Positions 7,670-15,500 of a DNA stretch of 64,000 nt are shown here, piece after piece (the first letter of the stretch is position 1; each line of letters begins with the position of its first letter). The translations under genes and the position numbers were made by a program. The notes under the pieces are model-generated. The model searched no databases. It was not told where the DNA came from and worked only from the letters and a program-made list of their open reading frames with translations. This DNA is from Litoribaculum gwangyangense (GTDB lineage: Bacteria > Bacteroidota > Bacteroidia > Flavobacteriales > Flavobacteriaceae), in contig NZ_BAABJW010000005.1 of assembly GCF_039543505.1 (NCBI RefSeq), forward strand, positions 186,001-250,000. Direction: 5' to 3'.

Positions 7670-8998
7670 ATGTCTAGCGTAAATAAATTGTCGTCATCAA
7701 ATAAAAACAATACAGTGCCCATAATCATTATAGCTGGACTATTTTTTATTTTCGGGTTTGTTACTTGGATTAATGGAGCTTTAATTCCTTTCATGAAAAC
7801 TATCAATGAATTAACTGAAGCGCAATCTTATCTTGTAGCTTCTGCATCTTATATTTCATTTGTTGTAATGGCCTTACCAGCTTCTTACATTTTAAATAAA
7901 ATTGGCTATCAAAAAGGGATGTCATTGGGTTTAATTATTATGGGAATTGGAGCCTTAGTTTTTATACCTGCTGCCGAGGCACGTACCTATAGTTTGTTCT
8001 TACTTGCAATTTTTATACAAGGTTTAGGAATGACCATACTACAAACGGCCGCAAATCCATATATTACAATTTTAGGCCCCATTGAAAGTGGTGCGAAACG
8101 AATAGCAATAATGGGCATAGCTAATAAAGTAGCTGGAGCCCTCGGATCGTTAATATTTGGTGCCATTTTGCTGTCTGGTATAGATGAAGTGAAAGATAAG
8201 TTAGGTTCAGTTTCAGATGTAGATAAAGTCCAATTGTTAGATAAAATGGCGGATAGTGTGGTTATGCCTTATATAGTAATGGCCACTGTACTATTTATTC
8301 TAGGAATATTTATTAGAAAAGCACCCCTGCCGCACGTTGAAGCGGCTTCATCGGAAGAAGTGAAAGCAGGTGAGACTGAAAAAACGAGTATTTTTCAATT
8401 TCCACATTTATGGTTTGGTGTTTTAACTTTGTTTGTTTACGTTGGGGCTGAGGTTATCGCTGGAGACAGTATTATAGCATATGGTATTTCATTAGGTTTT
8501 TCATCTGAAGATGCTAAGTTTTTCACCACATTTACTTTATTAGCCATGGTGGTAACTTATGCTTTAGGGGTATTTTTAATACCTAAATATTTAAAACAAG
8601 ATGCTGCTTTAAAAATCAGTGCTATTTTAGGGATTGTTTTTAGTATATGTATTTTATCGACAACTGGATTTGCATCTGTATTATTTGTTGCAGCTCTTGG
8701 AATTGCAAATGCTTTAGTTTGGCCGGCTGTTTGGCCACTTACCTTAGAAGGTTTAGGAAAGTTTACAAAAACAGCATCAGCTTTGTTAATTATGGCTATC
8801 GCTGGAGGTGCTATCATACCTCCTCTTTATGGGCGATTGGTAGATGCGGGTAAACATGCCTTATTATCCAATGGAATGGATGAAGCTTTGGCAACCGCTT
8901 CTGCATCAACACGTAGTTACTGGATTTTAATACCCTGTTACACAATTATATTGCTTTTTGCTTTTTGGGGATATAAATTAGGGAATAAAAAGGGTTGA
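7670..8998 (+). CDS. FucP-type MFS permease, possible hydroxyproline importer
   Basis: The 442-residue protein has about 12 membrane segments and the hallmarks of the FucP/GluP sugar:H+ symporter family: FFIFGFVTWINGALIPF in the first helix and QTAANPYITILGP in the fourth. It follows the FAD dehydrogenase by 137 bp on the same strand and is the only transporter in the cluster. FucP proteins normally carry sugars such as fucose, glucose and galactose, so a role in hydroxyproline uptake would be new for the family. Alternatively it belongs with the uronate genes at the start of the window or with a separate sugar pathway. Confidence 0.85.
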   Translation: MSSVNKLSSSNKNNTVPIIIIAGLFFIFGFVTWINGALIPFMKTINELTEAQSYLVASASYISFVVMALPASYILNKIGYQKGMSLGLIIMGIGALVFIPAAEARTYSLFLLAIFIQGLGMTILQTAANPYITILGPIESGAKRIAIMGIANKVAGALGSLIFGAILLSGIDEVKDKLGSVSDVDKVQLLDKMADSVVMPYIVMATVLFILGIFIRKAPLPHVEAASSEEVKAGETEKTSIFQFPHLWFGVLTLFVYVGAEVIAGDSIIAYGISLGFSSEDAKFFTTFTLLAMVVTYALGVFLIPKYLKQDAALKISAILGIVFSICILSTTGFASVLFVAALGIANALVWPAVWPLTLEGLGKFTKTASALLIMAIAGGAIIPPLYGRLVDAGKHALLSNGMDEALATASASTRSYWILIPCYTIILLFAFWGYKLGNKKG

Positions 8999-9112
8999 GA
9001 AAACTTTAGATGTTATTAGAAAATGGTACAACTATTTTTTTTCTAACATAAACTTCAAATCATGTTTTCTAAATATAATTTAAATAAAATAGGAGTTACA
9101 GATTTGCAAAAA
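8999..9112. other. AT-rich spacer after the MFS gene
   Basis: No reading frame or clear hairpin was seen in this short spacer, which separates the end of the hydroxyproline operon from the convergent 50-residue gene. Confidence 0.4.
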
Positions 9113-9265
9113 CTAATCTAAGGCGTTTTTAGTAACAAACCATTTCCAGCCAATAATAGCCATTTGAAGCTTGGTGGCTTTGGCTAAATCTAAGCGTTGT
9201 TTTGAGTAACTGGGTAAAATTAACTTATTAATCTTCGATAAGAATTTAAAAACTTGCTTTCTCAC
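9113..9265 (-). CDS. conserved-looking 50-residue basic protein with GTG start
   Basis: Reading the minus strand from GTG at 9265 gives a 50-residue protein starting VRKQVFKFLSKINKLILP and ending IGWKWFVTKNALD, stop TAG. It is basic, amphipathic, with a hydrophobic patch AIIGWKWF. From memory, flavobacterial genomes carry small proteins with the pattern LPSxxKQRLDLxKAxKxQxAIIGW, sometimes labelled SsrA-binding protein in databases without clear support; this was not checked. An in-frame TAA lies five codons upstream of the GTG, so no longer form exists. A -7 box and a 10-bp inverted repeat sit directly upstream. Function unknown. Confidence 0.7.
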   Translation of the reverse strand: MRKQVFKFLSKINKLILPSYSKQRLDLAKATKLQMAIIGWKWFVTKNALD

Positions 9266-9283
9266 ATCATTTGGCTTGTATTA

Positions 9284-9319
9284 CAAAAATAGTAAAACTT
9301 ATTCTAGACTAAGTTTTAC
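9284..9319 (-). promoter_or_regulatory. promoter and palindromic operator of the 50-residue gene
   Basis: On the minus strand TATTTTTG (9284-9291) matches the TAnnTTTG box, 18 bp before the GTG start. Directly upstream, GTAAAACTTA (9292-9301) and TAAGTTTTAC (9310-9319) form a perfect 10-bp inverted repeat with an 8-bp spacer, covering the position of the -33 element. A repressor site is the simplest reading; a hairpin terminator for plus-strand transcripts is the alternative. Confidence 0.5.
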
Positions 9320-9788
9320 CTTTTGTTAATTTAAATTAATGATATAATTAACATGATTATATCGATTACAAATTCTGCAAGTAGTATCATAGTTTTTAGG
9401 TTTTAAAGGTTAGCAAATAGGCTGTTTTTTAATTATGTTTTTTGAAGATATATAATAGCCAATATTCCTTCCAAGATTTTTTCTCAAAATCTATAAATTT
9501 GAATACAGATTAGTAACTAAAAAAATCAATATTGTTTTAAATATTATATATTATTCTATAATAAAGTATTTATTTGTAACTATAAATAGGTTTTTGGTTA
9601 TAAATAGTAATTATTGTAGCGTATTTTTAAGTTACTTTTTTTAAACCTAGAGAGCCTTTATTAAAAAAAATGCTATTTTTTTGATTTTTATCTTTTTTCT
9701 TTTTTAATTATCATCTAAATAAACCAATAAGCCCATTATTAATGTTTTTTATATTGTTTGAGATTTTAAGTGATTCAAATAACAAGTG
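9320..9788. other. long AT-rich gene-free stretch
   Basis: About 470 bp with very high AT content and no open frame of note on either strand. No insertion sequence ends, tRNA or clear repeats were seen. It may be decayed sequence or a long control region before the nuclease gene. Confidence 0.5.
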
Positions 9789-9796
9789 TACATTTG
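9789..9796 (+). promoter_or_regulatory. putative -7 box for the secreted nuclease gene
   Basis: TACATTTG matches TAnnTTTG and lies 14 bp before the ATG at 9811. No TTTG at the expected -33 spacing was found. Confidence 0.4.
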
Positions 9797-9810
9797 CATA
9801 AATCATCTTT

Positions 9811-11781
9811 ATGAAAAAGAATCTACTAGTCTTTGCTATTTTTTTACTAAGCCAATTTGCAATTTCACAAATAGTTATAAATGAATTGGATTGTGATACA
9901 CCTGGAATAGACATACTTGAATTTGTAGAATTAAAATCTGATACACCAAATTTTCCTCTAGATGGTTATGTTGTCGTGTTTTTCAATGGTTCTACTAATA
10001 CTACTACAGGACAGGGTAGAAGCTATTTAGCGCTAGATTTAGATGGATATATAACTGATGTAAATGGGTTATTATTAATTGGGAGTAATTCAGTGTCTCC
10101 TTTACCACAGTTAATAATTCCTGAAAATACTATTCAAAATGGAGCCGATGCGGTTGCTATTTACCAGGCAGATGATTTAGACTTTGAGATACCTACTTTC
10201 GCTTATGTAGATGAAACGCTTATTGATGTGTTGTTATATCAAACAAATGACAGTGACGGTGCAGAATTAATTCCAATTTTCTCTCAATTCAATTCAAACA
10301 TTCAGATAATAAATGAAGGACCTGGAAATAATACTAATTCCATACAAAGAAATAGTGATGGGTCTTATTTTGTTGGAAGCCCAACACCAAGACAGTTAAA
10401 TGACGGCAGTGGAGTAGTACTTAATGGTATTGCCATTACCATTGCCCAAAACCAGTATAACGAAGGTGATGTTTTTGATATCACTTTTACAACGGAACAA
10501 AATGTAACATCCAATTTAAACTTCGATATTATTTTGGATTTTGGTACATTCAACACTTCAGATTTTACAGGAAATACCTCCTTAACAATACCAAGCGGCC
10601 AAAACACAACCTTTACAACTATCACATTAACAGACGATTCAGATGATGAAGGCGATGAAGTTTTAAAAATTAGTTATGTTAGTTTACCACCTGAGTATTT
10701 AGTCTTGAATAGTAATTTACAAATTAGAGTAGTTGACAATGATTTTAGTGTAGCATCTTTTGGAACCCCATTAAATCCTACTTTTGGAACAGTAACTAGT
10801 ACACAACCGAATGGCTATTATGATAGTCTCGATGGATTGTCTGGTGATCCTTTAAAGCAGGCTTTACAAGATATTATAGCTAATCCAGCTATTGTAAGAG
10901 CACAAACTTATGCCGATATTGTAGATATTTTAAAAGAAGCCGATCAAAACCCAGCAAACAGCAACCAAGTATGGTTATTATATACTGAACAGGGTAGAGC
11001 CAAATTAGATTACCAAACATCATCAAATAATACAGGGAAATGGAATAGGGAACACACTTTTCCACGTTCTTTGGCAGGTTATTTTAGTATAGAGGCTGAT
11101 GATATAGCCGATGGTAAAAATATTTTCTGGACCACAAAAGCAGATTCACTTCGACATGGAAACTCTGATGCCCATGGGCTTAGAGCTGCCGATGGTCCCG
11201 AGAATAGTATTAGAAACAACCAACACTATGGTCAATATACGGGTCCTTCAGGAAATGCAGGTAGCTTTTATGGTGATGTAGCGAGAAGCCTTTTATACAT
11301 GGAAATTAGATATAATGGGTTACAAATTGTGAATGGTTTTCCCAATGTTACTGGTCAGATGGGGGATTTGGCAACACTTCTAAATTGGCATAGAAATGAT
11401 CCTCCTGATGATTTTGAAATGAATAGAAACAATGTAGTTTACACGTGGCAGTTTAATAGAAACCCGTTTATTGACGAACCTGATTTGGTAGAATATATTT
11501 GGGGTAACATGGTGGGGCAAGTTTGGAGTAAATCTTTAAGTATTAACGAGAATTCAGAGTTAAAAGTTCAATTGTATCCAAACCCAAGCGATGGTGAAAT
11601 TTTTATAAAAGGACTTCATAGCAAAGCCATGATTGAAATATTTTCAATTGAAGGCAAAAAGATTAAAACCTATCACAATTTTAAAGAATCATCTTTAAAA
11701 TTAAACCTTCAAACAGGTATTTATTTATTGAAGATAAATTCTGATGAGAAAAAGGTGATAAAAAAGATTGTTATGTTTTAA
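9811..11781 (+). CDS. secreted endonuclease I-type nuclease with type IX sorting domain
   Basis: The 656-residue protein has a signal peptide (residues 1-19, ending QFAISQ), a region like a lamin-tail domain (about 22-190, starting IVINELDCDTPG), a beta-sandwich like Calx-beta (about 205-310), an endonuclease I domain (about 330-570) with the active-site stretch NREHTFPRS and NSDAHGLRAAD, and a C-terminal sorting domain (last 75 residues, YPNPSDG...GIYLLKI...KIVMF). It should be exported through Sec and type IX secretion and degrade extracellular DNA or RNA, for nutrient use or biofilm turnover. It is transcribed alone, with a terminator just after. The N-terminal domain assignments are by pattern only. 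Confidence 0.88.
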   Translation: MKKNLLVFAIFLLSQFAISQIVINELDCDTPGIDILEFVELKSDTPNFPLDGYVVVFFNGSTNTTTGQGRSYLALDLDGYITDVNGLLLIGSNSVSPLPQLIIPENTIQNGADAVAIYQADDLDFEIPTFAYVDETLIDVLLYQTNDSDGAELIPIFSQFNSNIQIINEGPGNNTNSIQRNSDGSYFVGSPTPRQLNDGSGVVLNGIAITIAQNQYNEGDVFDITFTTEQNVTSNLNFDIILDFGTFNTSDFTGNTSLTIPSGQNTTFTTITLTDDSDDEGDEVLKISYVSLPPEYLVLNSNLQIRVVDNDFSVASFGTPLNPTFGTVTSTQPNGYYDSLDGLSGDPLKQALQDIIANPAIVRAQTYADIVDILKEADQNPANSNQVWLLYTEQGRAKLDYQTSSNNTGKWNREHTFPRSLAGYFSIEADDIADGKNIFWTTKADSLRHGNSDAHGLRAADGPENSIRNNQHYGQYTGPSGNAGSFYGDVARSLLYMEIRYNGLQIVNGFPNVTGQMGDLATLLNWHRNDPPDDFEMNRNNVVYTWQFNRNPFIDEPDLVEYIWGNMVGQVWSKSLSINENSELKVQLYPNPSDGEIFIKGLHSKAMIEIFSIEGKKIKTYHNFKESSLKLNLQTGIYLLKINSDEKKVIKKIVMF

Positions 11782-11789
11782 AAAATATA

Positions 11790-11822
11790 AAACCTCCTCA
11801 AATCAGAAATTTGAAGAGGTTT
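11790..11822. terminator. hairpin terminator between the nuclease and blaR1-like genes
   Basis: AAACCTC-c-TCAAAT pairs with ATTTGA-a-GAGGTTT around a short loop. The genes on both sides converge here and T-rich sequence follows in both directions, so it can serve both. Confidence 0.75.
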
Positions 11823-11843
11823 GCTTTTATTTTGTTTAGTAAG

Positions 11844-13661
11844 CTAGTTTTTCTTTTTTGTGATAATTTCAATAACACCATTTTTGGCTTTTTCACCGTG
11901 CTTTTCAATTGCAGAATTACCTTTTAAAACATTGATACTTTCAAAATCACTTGGATCAAGATCCTTCATCTTAACTTTCGTTTCTACCTTTCCATCAATG
12001 ATATATAAAGGGTCTCCATCATCTTCAGTGGTTATAATAATTTTGCTATCACCTTTGGTTTTACCAATGGTTTTTGCTTTATAAGCTTTCCCAGTTTTCA
12101 CTTTAGCAATAATGATATCTTCAGTTTCATTTCCAGCATCGCTTTCAACGATAACTTCTACCTCCTTATCATCATCAGAAATAATTTCCACGTTATTGTT
12201 TCTTCTAATTTTTATGTGTTTGGTTTCATTACCTGAAGTAACAAAATGGATAGAATCTCCATGAATTTCATGTACTTCATCATTATCCGAAATAAAGTAA
12301 GCTTTAGAACCTTTTCCTGAAGCATGAACCTTATGGACTTTTACATTATCATCTTTAGAAAAAACATAAGATTCTCCTTTTGCTTTTCCTAAATTACCAA
12401 TGGAGAGGGAATCATCTTCATTGTTATATGAAATCTTTATGGGTTTAATGGGCTCATCTGAGTTCAGATTAAAATTCGTATTCGAATTTTTTGAGCTCGC
12501 ATCAATTTTAATTGCAGTTATCTCACCGTTGCTGTTGCGCTTAACACTTTTAAATTTAATTGTAACACGATGGTCTTTCAACATAGATGCTATTTTATCA
12601 AATTCAGCATCGGTAGTGTTTTTTGTAACCATAGCTTCTACCAAATCTTTTTTTGGAGATGCCTTTTTTGTCTGTTTTTCAAGACTTGGTTTTACAGGGG
12701 TTTCAGGTTCCTCAATTTTACTTTGAGAAATAGCTGTAATATTATTAGTCATTGGTTTATTATCAACTTCCAAAGCAATTTCAGGAACAAGTAATTCGTT
12801 TACCGGAATTTCCTTTTCTACATAAACCGTTTTAGTATTAAAGCTCATTAAAAAGAGCACCAATAATGGAATAACTAGAGCAAATTTAATTTGATTGATT
12901 TTTTTTGATTTTGATTTGTGTAACATAACGATTCGTTTTTTTATTAATGAATTATAAAAATGATTACTTAAAGCCAATTGATGAGTTGGCAAACTTGTTT
13001 TAAGTAAGGTGTATTGATACGCTTTTTTGCAATGGGAATAGTTTATGGCAGCATGGTCTGCCAAAAACTCCAAATTTTGTTTTAAATCTTTGTTGTAAAG
13101 CCATATAAACGGATTAAACCAAAGGAAAATACAAGTTATTTGTATTAACAGAACATCCACAGAGTGGTATTGCTTTACATGTATTTTTTCATGGGTTATA
13201 ATCTGCTCCAACTCGGTTTCACTAAATTGGTTTGGGTTGTAAACAATATAATTGAAGAAAGAAAAAGGAGATATATCTTTATTAGTTTCCACATAAATAT
13301 ACGAGCCCTTTTTGCTGCTTTTATTCTTGGAAATTAAATGGAATAAAGAGCTTATTTGAATTAAAAATCTTAAAGCAAAAAACACAACACCTGTAGCATA
13401 TACCAAAGGTAAATAGTCCATAATGTTAAAACTGTTAACGGTTTTATTGGCAATTACCTCACCAAAAGCATTGGTATCAATAACCATAGGAGTATATTCA
13501 ACATACTCGGTAATTACAAATAAAGGAACCAGAAAAGCAGAAATCAACCCAACTAACAAAAACCATCGGTTCTGCTCAAAAAAAGTGTCACGTTGTAAAA
13601 ATAGTTTATAGATAAAATAAAAAATGACAACAACTGCACTAACTTTCAATAAATATTCCAT
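11844..13661 (-). CDS. BlaR1-like M56 membrane metallopeptidase sensor with plug-like C-terminus
   Basis: The 605-residue protein starts with two or three membrane helices, then a cytoplasmic zinc protease loop with HEKIH at residues 157-161 (HExxH), a further helix near 265-285, and a long acidic, low-complexity outer part. The last 55 residues (PLYIIDGK...ESINVLKG...GVIEIITKK) resemble the start of a TonB-dependent receptor plug domain, as in other Bacteroidota M56 proteins. In BlaR1 systems the protease is activated by a signal and relieves repression by the BlaI partner. Here blaI precedes it by one base. No penicillin-binding domain or beta-lactamase gene is visible, so the signal is probably not a beta-lactam. 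Confidence 0.85.
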   Translation of the reverse strand: MEYLLKVSAVVVIFYFIYKLFLQRDTFFEQNRWFLLVGLISAFLVPLFVITEYVEYTPMVIDTNAFGEVIANKTVNSFNIMDYLPLVYATGVVFFALRFLIQISSLFHLISKNKSSKKGSYIYVETNKDISPFSFFNYIVYNPNQFSETELEQIITHEKIHVKQYHSVDVLLIQITCIFLWFNPFIWLYNKDLKQNLEFLADHAAINYSHCKKAYQYTLLKTSLPTHQLALSNHFYNSLIKKRIVMLHKSKSKKINQIKFALVIPLLVLFLMSFNTKTVYVEKEIPVNELLVPEIALEVDNKPMTNNITAISQSKIEEPETPVKPSLEKQTKKASPKKDLVEAMVTKNTTDAEFDKIASMLKDHRVTIKFKSVKRNSNGEITAIKIDASSKNSNTNFNLNSDEPIKPIKISYNNEDDSLSIGNLGKAKGESYVFSKDDNVKVHKVHASGKGSKAYFISDNDEVHEIHGDSIHFVTSGNETKHIKIRRNNNVEIISDDDKEVEVIVESDAGNETEDIIIAKVKTGKAYKAKTIGKTKGDSKIIITTEDDGDPLYIIDGKVETKVKMKDLDPSDFESINVLKGNSAIEKHGEKAKNGVIEIITKKKN

Positions 13662-13662
13662 G

Positions 13663-14022
13663 TTATTTCTTTTTTTCTATTAAAGCAATAATCTCTTTAA
13701 GCTCTTCAACACTTATTTTTTCTTCCTTAGCAAAAAATGATACCATGTTTTTGTAAGAGTTGTTAAAATAGTTGTCAATGGCATTATTCATGAACCCTTT
13801 ACGGTACTCCTCTTTGCTTACAATAGGATAGTATTGATGTGTTTTTCCATAGGCATTATAAGACACATATCCTTTTTCTTCCAAATTTCTTATGATGGTA
13901 GAAAGCGTGTTGTAATGAGGTTTATCGTCTTTAATTTCGGCAAGCACATCCTTTACAAAGGCCTTTTCTAGCTTCCATAAAATATGCATGATTTCCTCTT
14001 CTTTGTTAGTTAATTTTTCCAT
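13663..14022 (-). CDS. BlaI/MecI-family transcriptional repressor
   Basis: The 119-residue protein has the winged-helix of the BlaI/MecI/CopY family (LTNKEEEIMHILWKLEKAFV at the start, TLSTIIRNLEEKGYV as recognition part) and a C-terminal dimerisation helix. It represses its own operon by binding dyads; cleavage triggered by the partner M56 protease would release it. The stop codon is one base before the start of the M56 gene, so the two are co-translated. Two dyad sites lie at 14128-14161. Targets other than this operon cannot be read from the window. Confidence 0.92.
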   Translation of the reverse strand: MEKLTNKEEEIMHILWKLEKAFVKDVLAEIKDDKPHYNTLSTIIRNLEEKGYVSYNAYGKTHQYYPIVSKEEYRKGFMNNAIDNYFNNSYKNMVSFFAKEEKISVEELKEIIALIEKKK

Positions 14023-14041
14023 GTGTTGCTTATCCTTTTTT

Positions 14042-14101
14042 GGTGTTACCCTATCGGGTCGGTCTTTCGGTACTAGGCGTTAGTTTTCTTTAATCCTTAA
14101 C
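14042..14101. repeat. degenerate intergenic repeat element, copy 2
   Basis: The blocks GGTGTTACCC, TATCGGGTCGG, CTTTCGG and AATCCTTAAC follow the same order as the element at 3508-3581, with a shorter middle part. It lies between the two dyads and the blaI start, so it is probably transcribed as the leader of the blaI-blaR1 message. Confidence 0.5.
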
Positions 14102-14127
14102 ACAATACAAACTTAAAACTATTTTTA

Positions 14128-14161
14128 TAGTTATACAACTAAAAATATAGTTATTTAACTA
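14128..14161. promoter_or_regulatory. two tandem dyads, probable BlaI operators
   Basis: TAGTTATACAACTA (14128-14141) and TAGTTATTTAACTA (14148-14161) are inverted repeats with the same half-sites TAGTT/AACTA, and their starts are exactly 20 bp apart, about two helical turns. A related half-site lies at 14118-14132. BlaI/MecI repressors bind such tandem dyads. The Ca/Na antiporter gene starts 82 bp away on the other strand and might share control. Confidence 0.65.
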
Positions 14162-14242
14162 AATTTTAAGTTTTCAAAAAAAACTTTTCACTTTTCACTT
14201 CTCAATTTTCACTTTCATTTATCTTCGCAAAAAAAATAGTTT

Positions 14243-15193
14243 ATGAGTTTACTATGGGTGATCCTAGGTTTTATATTGTTGGTAGTAGGAGGTGAGTTTT
14301 TAGTACGTTCATCTGTGGCCTTATCATTTAAATTCAACATCTCCAAAATGGTGATAGGGATGACGGTAGTTTCCTTTGCAACTTCAGCACCAGAATTGTT
14401 GGTGAGTTTACAAGCGGCTCTAACGGGCTCTCCGGCTATTGCTATTAATAACGTAGTGGGCTCCAATATTGCAAACATTGGTTTAGTGCTCGGCATTACA
14501 GCTATGGTTAGTGCTATTTCTGTAGATAAGTCCTTTTACAAACTCAATTGGCCTGTAATGATAATTTTTTCCATAGCATTGTATTATTTTTTGAAAAATG
14601 ACCAGATACTTACAGCTATGGAAGGTGCTATTTTATTTTTAGGTCTCATAGCCTTTTTATTCATTCTAATTAGAAGTGTAAGAAAAGACAAGGTTATTGA
14701 GGATGTTGATGAATCGTTGGCGGTGGTTTCTAACTTTAAAATTATTTTATGGTTGCTTATTGGCGCTGTATCACTTTATTTTGGTAGCGAATGGTTGGTA
14801 GAAGGCTCAAAAGAAATAGCCCTTTCCATTGGGGTAAGTGAGGCTGTTATAGGAGTTTCTTTAATTGCCGTTGGAACGAGTGTACCAGAATTAGCGGCTT
14901 CCGTAATCGCGGCGGCAAAACAAGAAAAAGCCATATCATTGGGTAATTTAATTGGCTCCAATATCTTTAATATAGGATCCGTTTTAGGACTAACAGCCAT
15001 CATTAAACCCATACCAGTTACTGAGCCTCAAATACTTTCCAGTGATATTTTCTGGATGTTGGGTTTTGCTGCCATATTATTGCCAATGATATTTATTAAA
15101 AACAAAATGCAAATTAGCAGAATTAAAGGTTTTGTTTTAGTAATTGCTTATGGCGTTTTTATGTTTTTGGTGTTTACTAAAGGTAAGATTTAA
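14243..15193 (+). CDS. calcium/sodium antiporter (CaCA family, YrbG-like)
   Basis: The 316-residue membrane protein shows the internal duplication of Na+/Ca2+ exchangers: the first alpha repeat has SFATSAPELLVS and NNVVGSNIANIGLVLG, the second has AVGTSVPELAAS and GNLIGSNIFNIGSVLG. The acidic residues in both PEL motifs bind the cation. It has about ten membrane helices. It would export Ca2+ in exchange for Na+ or H+ across the inner membrane. It is divergent from blaI, with the two dyads in the shared 220-bp region, and appears to be a single-gene unit. Confidence 0.92.
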   Translation: MSLLWVILGFILLVVGGEFLVRSSVALSFKFNISKMVIGMTVVSFATSAPELLVSLQAALTGSPAIAINNVVGSNIANIGLVLGITAMVSAISVDKSFYKLNWPVMIIFSIALYYFLKNDQILTAMEGAILFLGLIAFLFILIRSVRKDKVIEDVDESLAVVSNFKIILWLLIGAVSLYFGSEWLVEGSKEIALSIGVSEAVIGVSLIAVGTSVPELAASVIAAAKQEKAISLGNLIGSNIFNIGSVLGLTAIIKPIPVTEPQILSSDIFWMLGFAAILLPMIFIKNKMQISRIKGFVLVIAYGVFMFLVFTKGKI

Positions 15194-15438
15194 AAAGGAT
15201 TTTTGGAGGAATTAAATACCGAACGATAATTTTTAAACTGGGTTTTCAATTGAGTTCAGAGTATAAATTTTAAAACTATTTCCTGTTTCTAATTTTAAAT
15301 GGTTTGATTAAATTCATTTGGTAATTAATCTTAAATATTTTTAGTCTCAATTTTACCAACTAGGGTTGCGAATTTTATTATTAGGAGTTAGAGTAAATTA
15401 AAATGAAAACATAATAAAGCTAATATCCTATTCCATAA
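15194..15438. other. AT-rich spacer without genes
   Basis: Nothing with coding character was seen between the antiporter and the glutamine synthetase terminator. Confidence 0.4.
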
Positions 15439-15472
15439 AAAAAGCACTTACCATATTTAGTAAGTGCTTTTT
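15439..15472. terminator. hairpin terminator of glutamine synthetase II gene
   Basis: AAAAAGCACTTAC pairs perfectly with GTAAGTGCTTTTT around an 8-bp loop, with A and T runs that let it work in both directions. Confidence 0.85.
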
Positions 15473-15500
15473 AAATGAACAAAACTTGTTGCAGTTATTA

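Noticed and set aside
9320..9788. Insertion sequence or phage remnant in the gene-poor stretch
   Set aside because: No transposase fragment, terminal repeats or integrase motif could be read in any frame.
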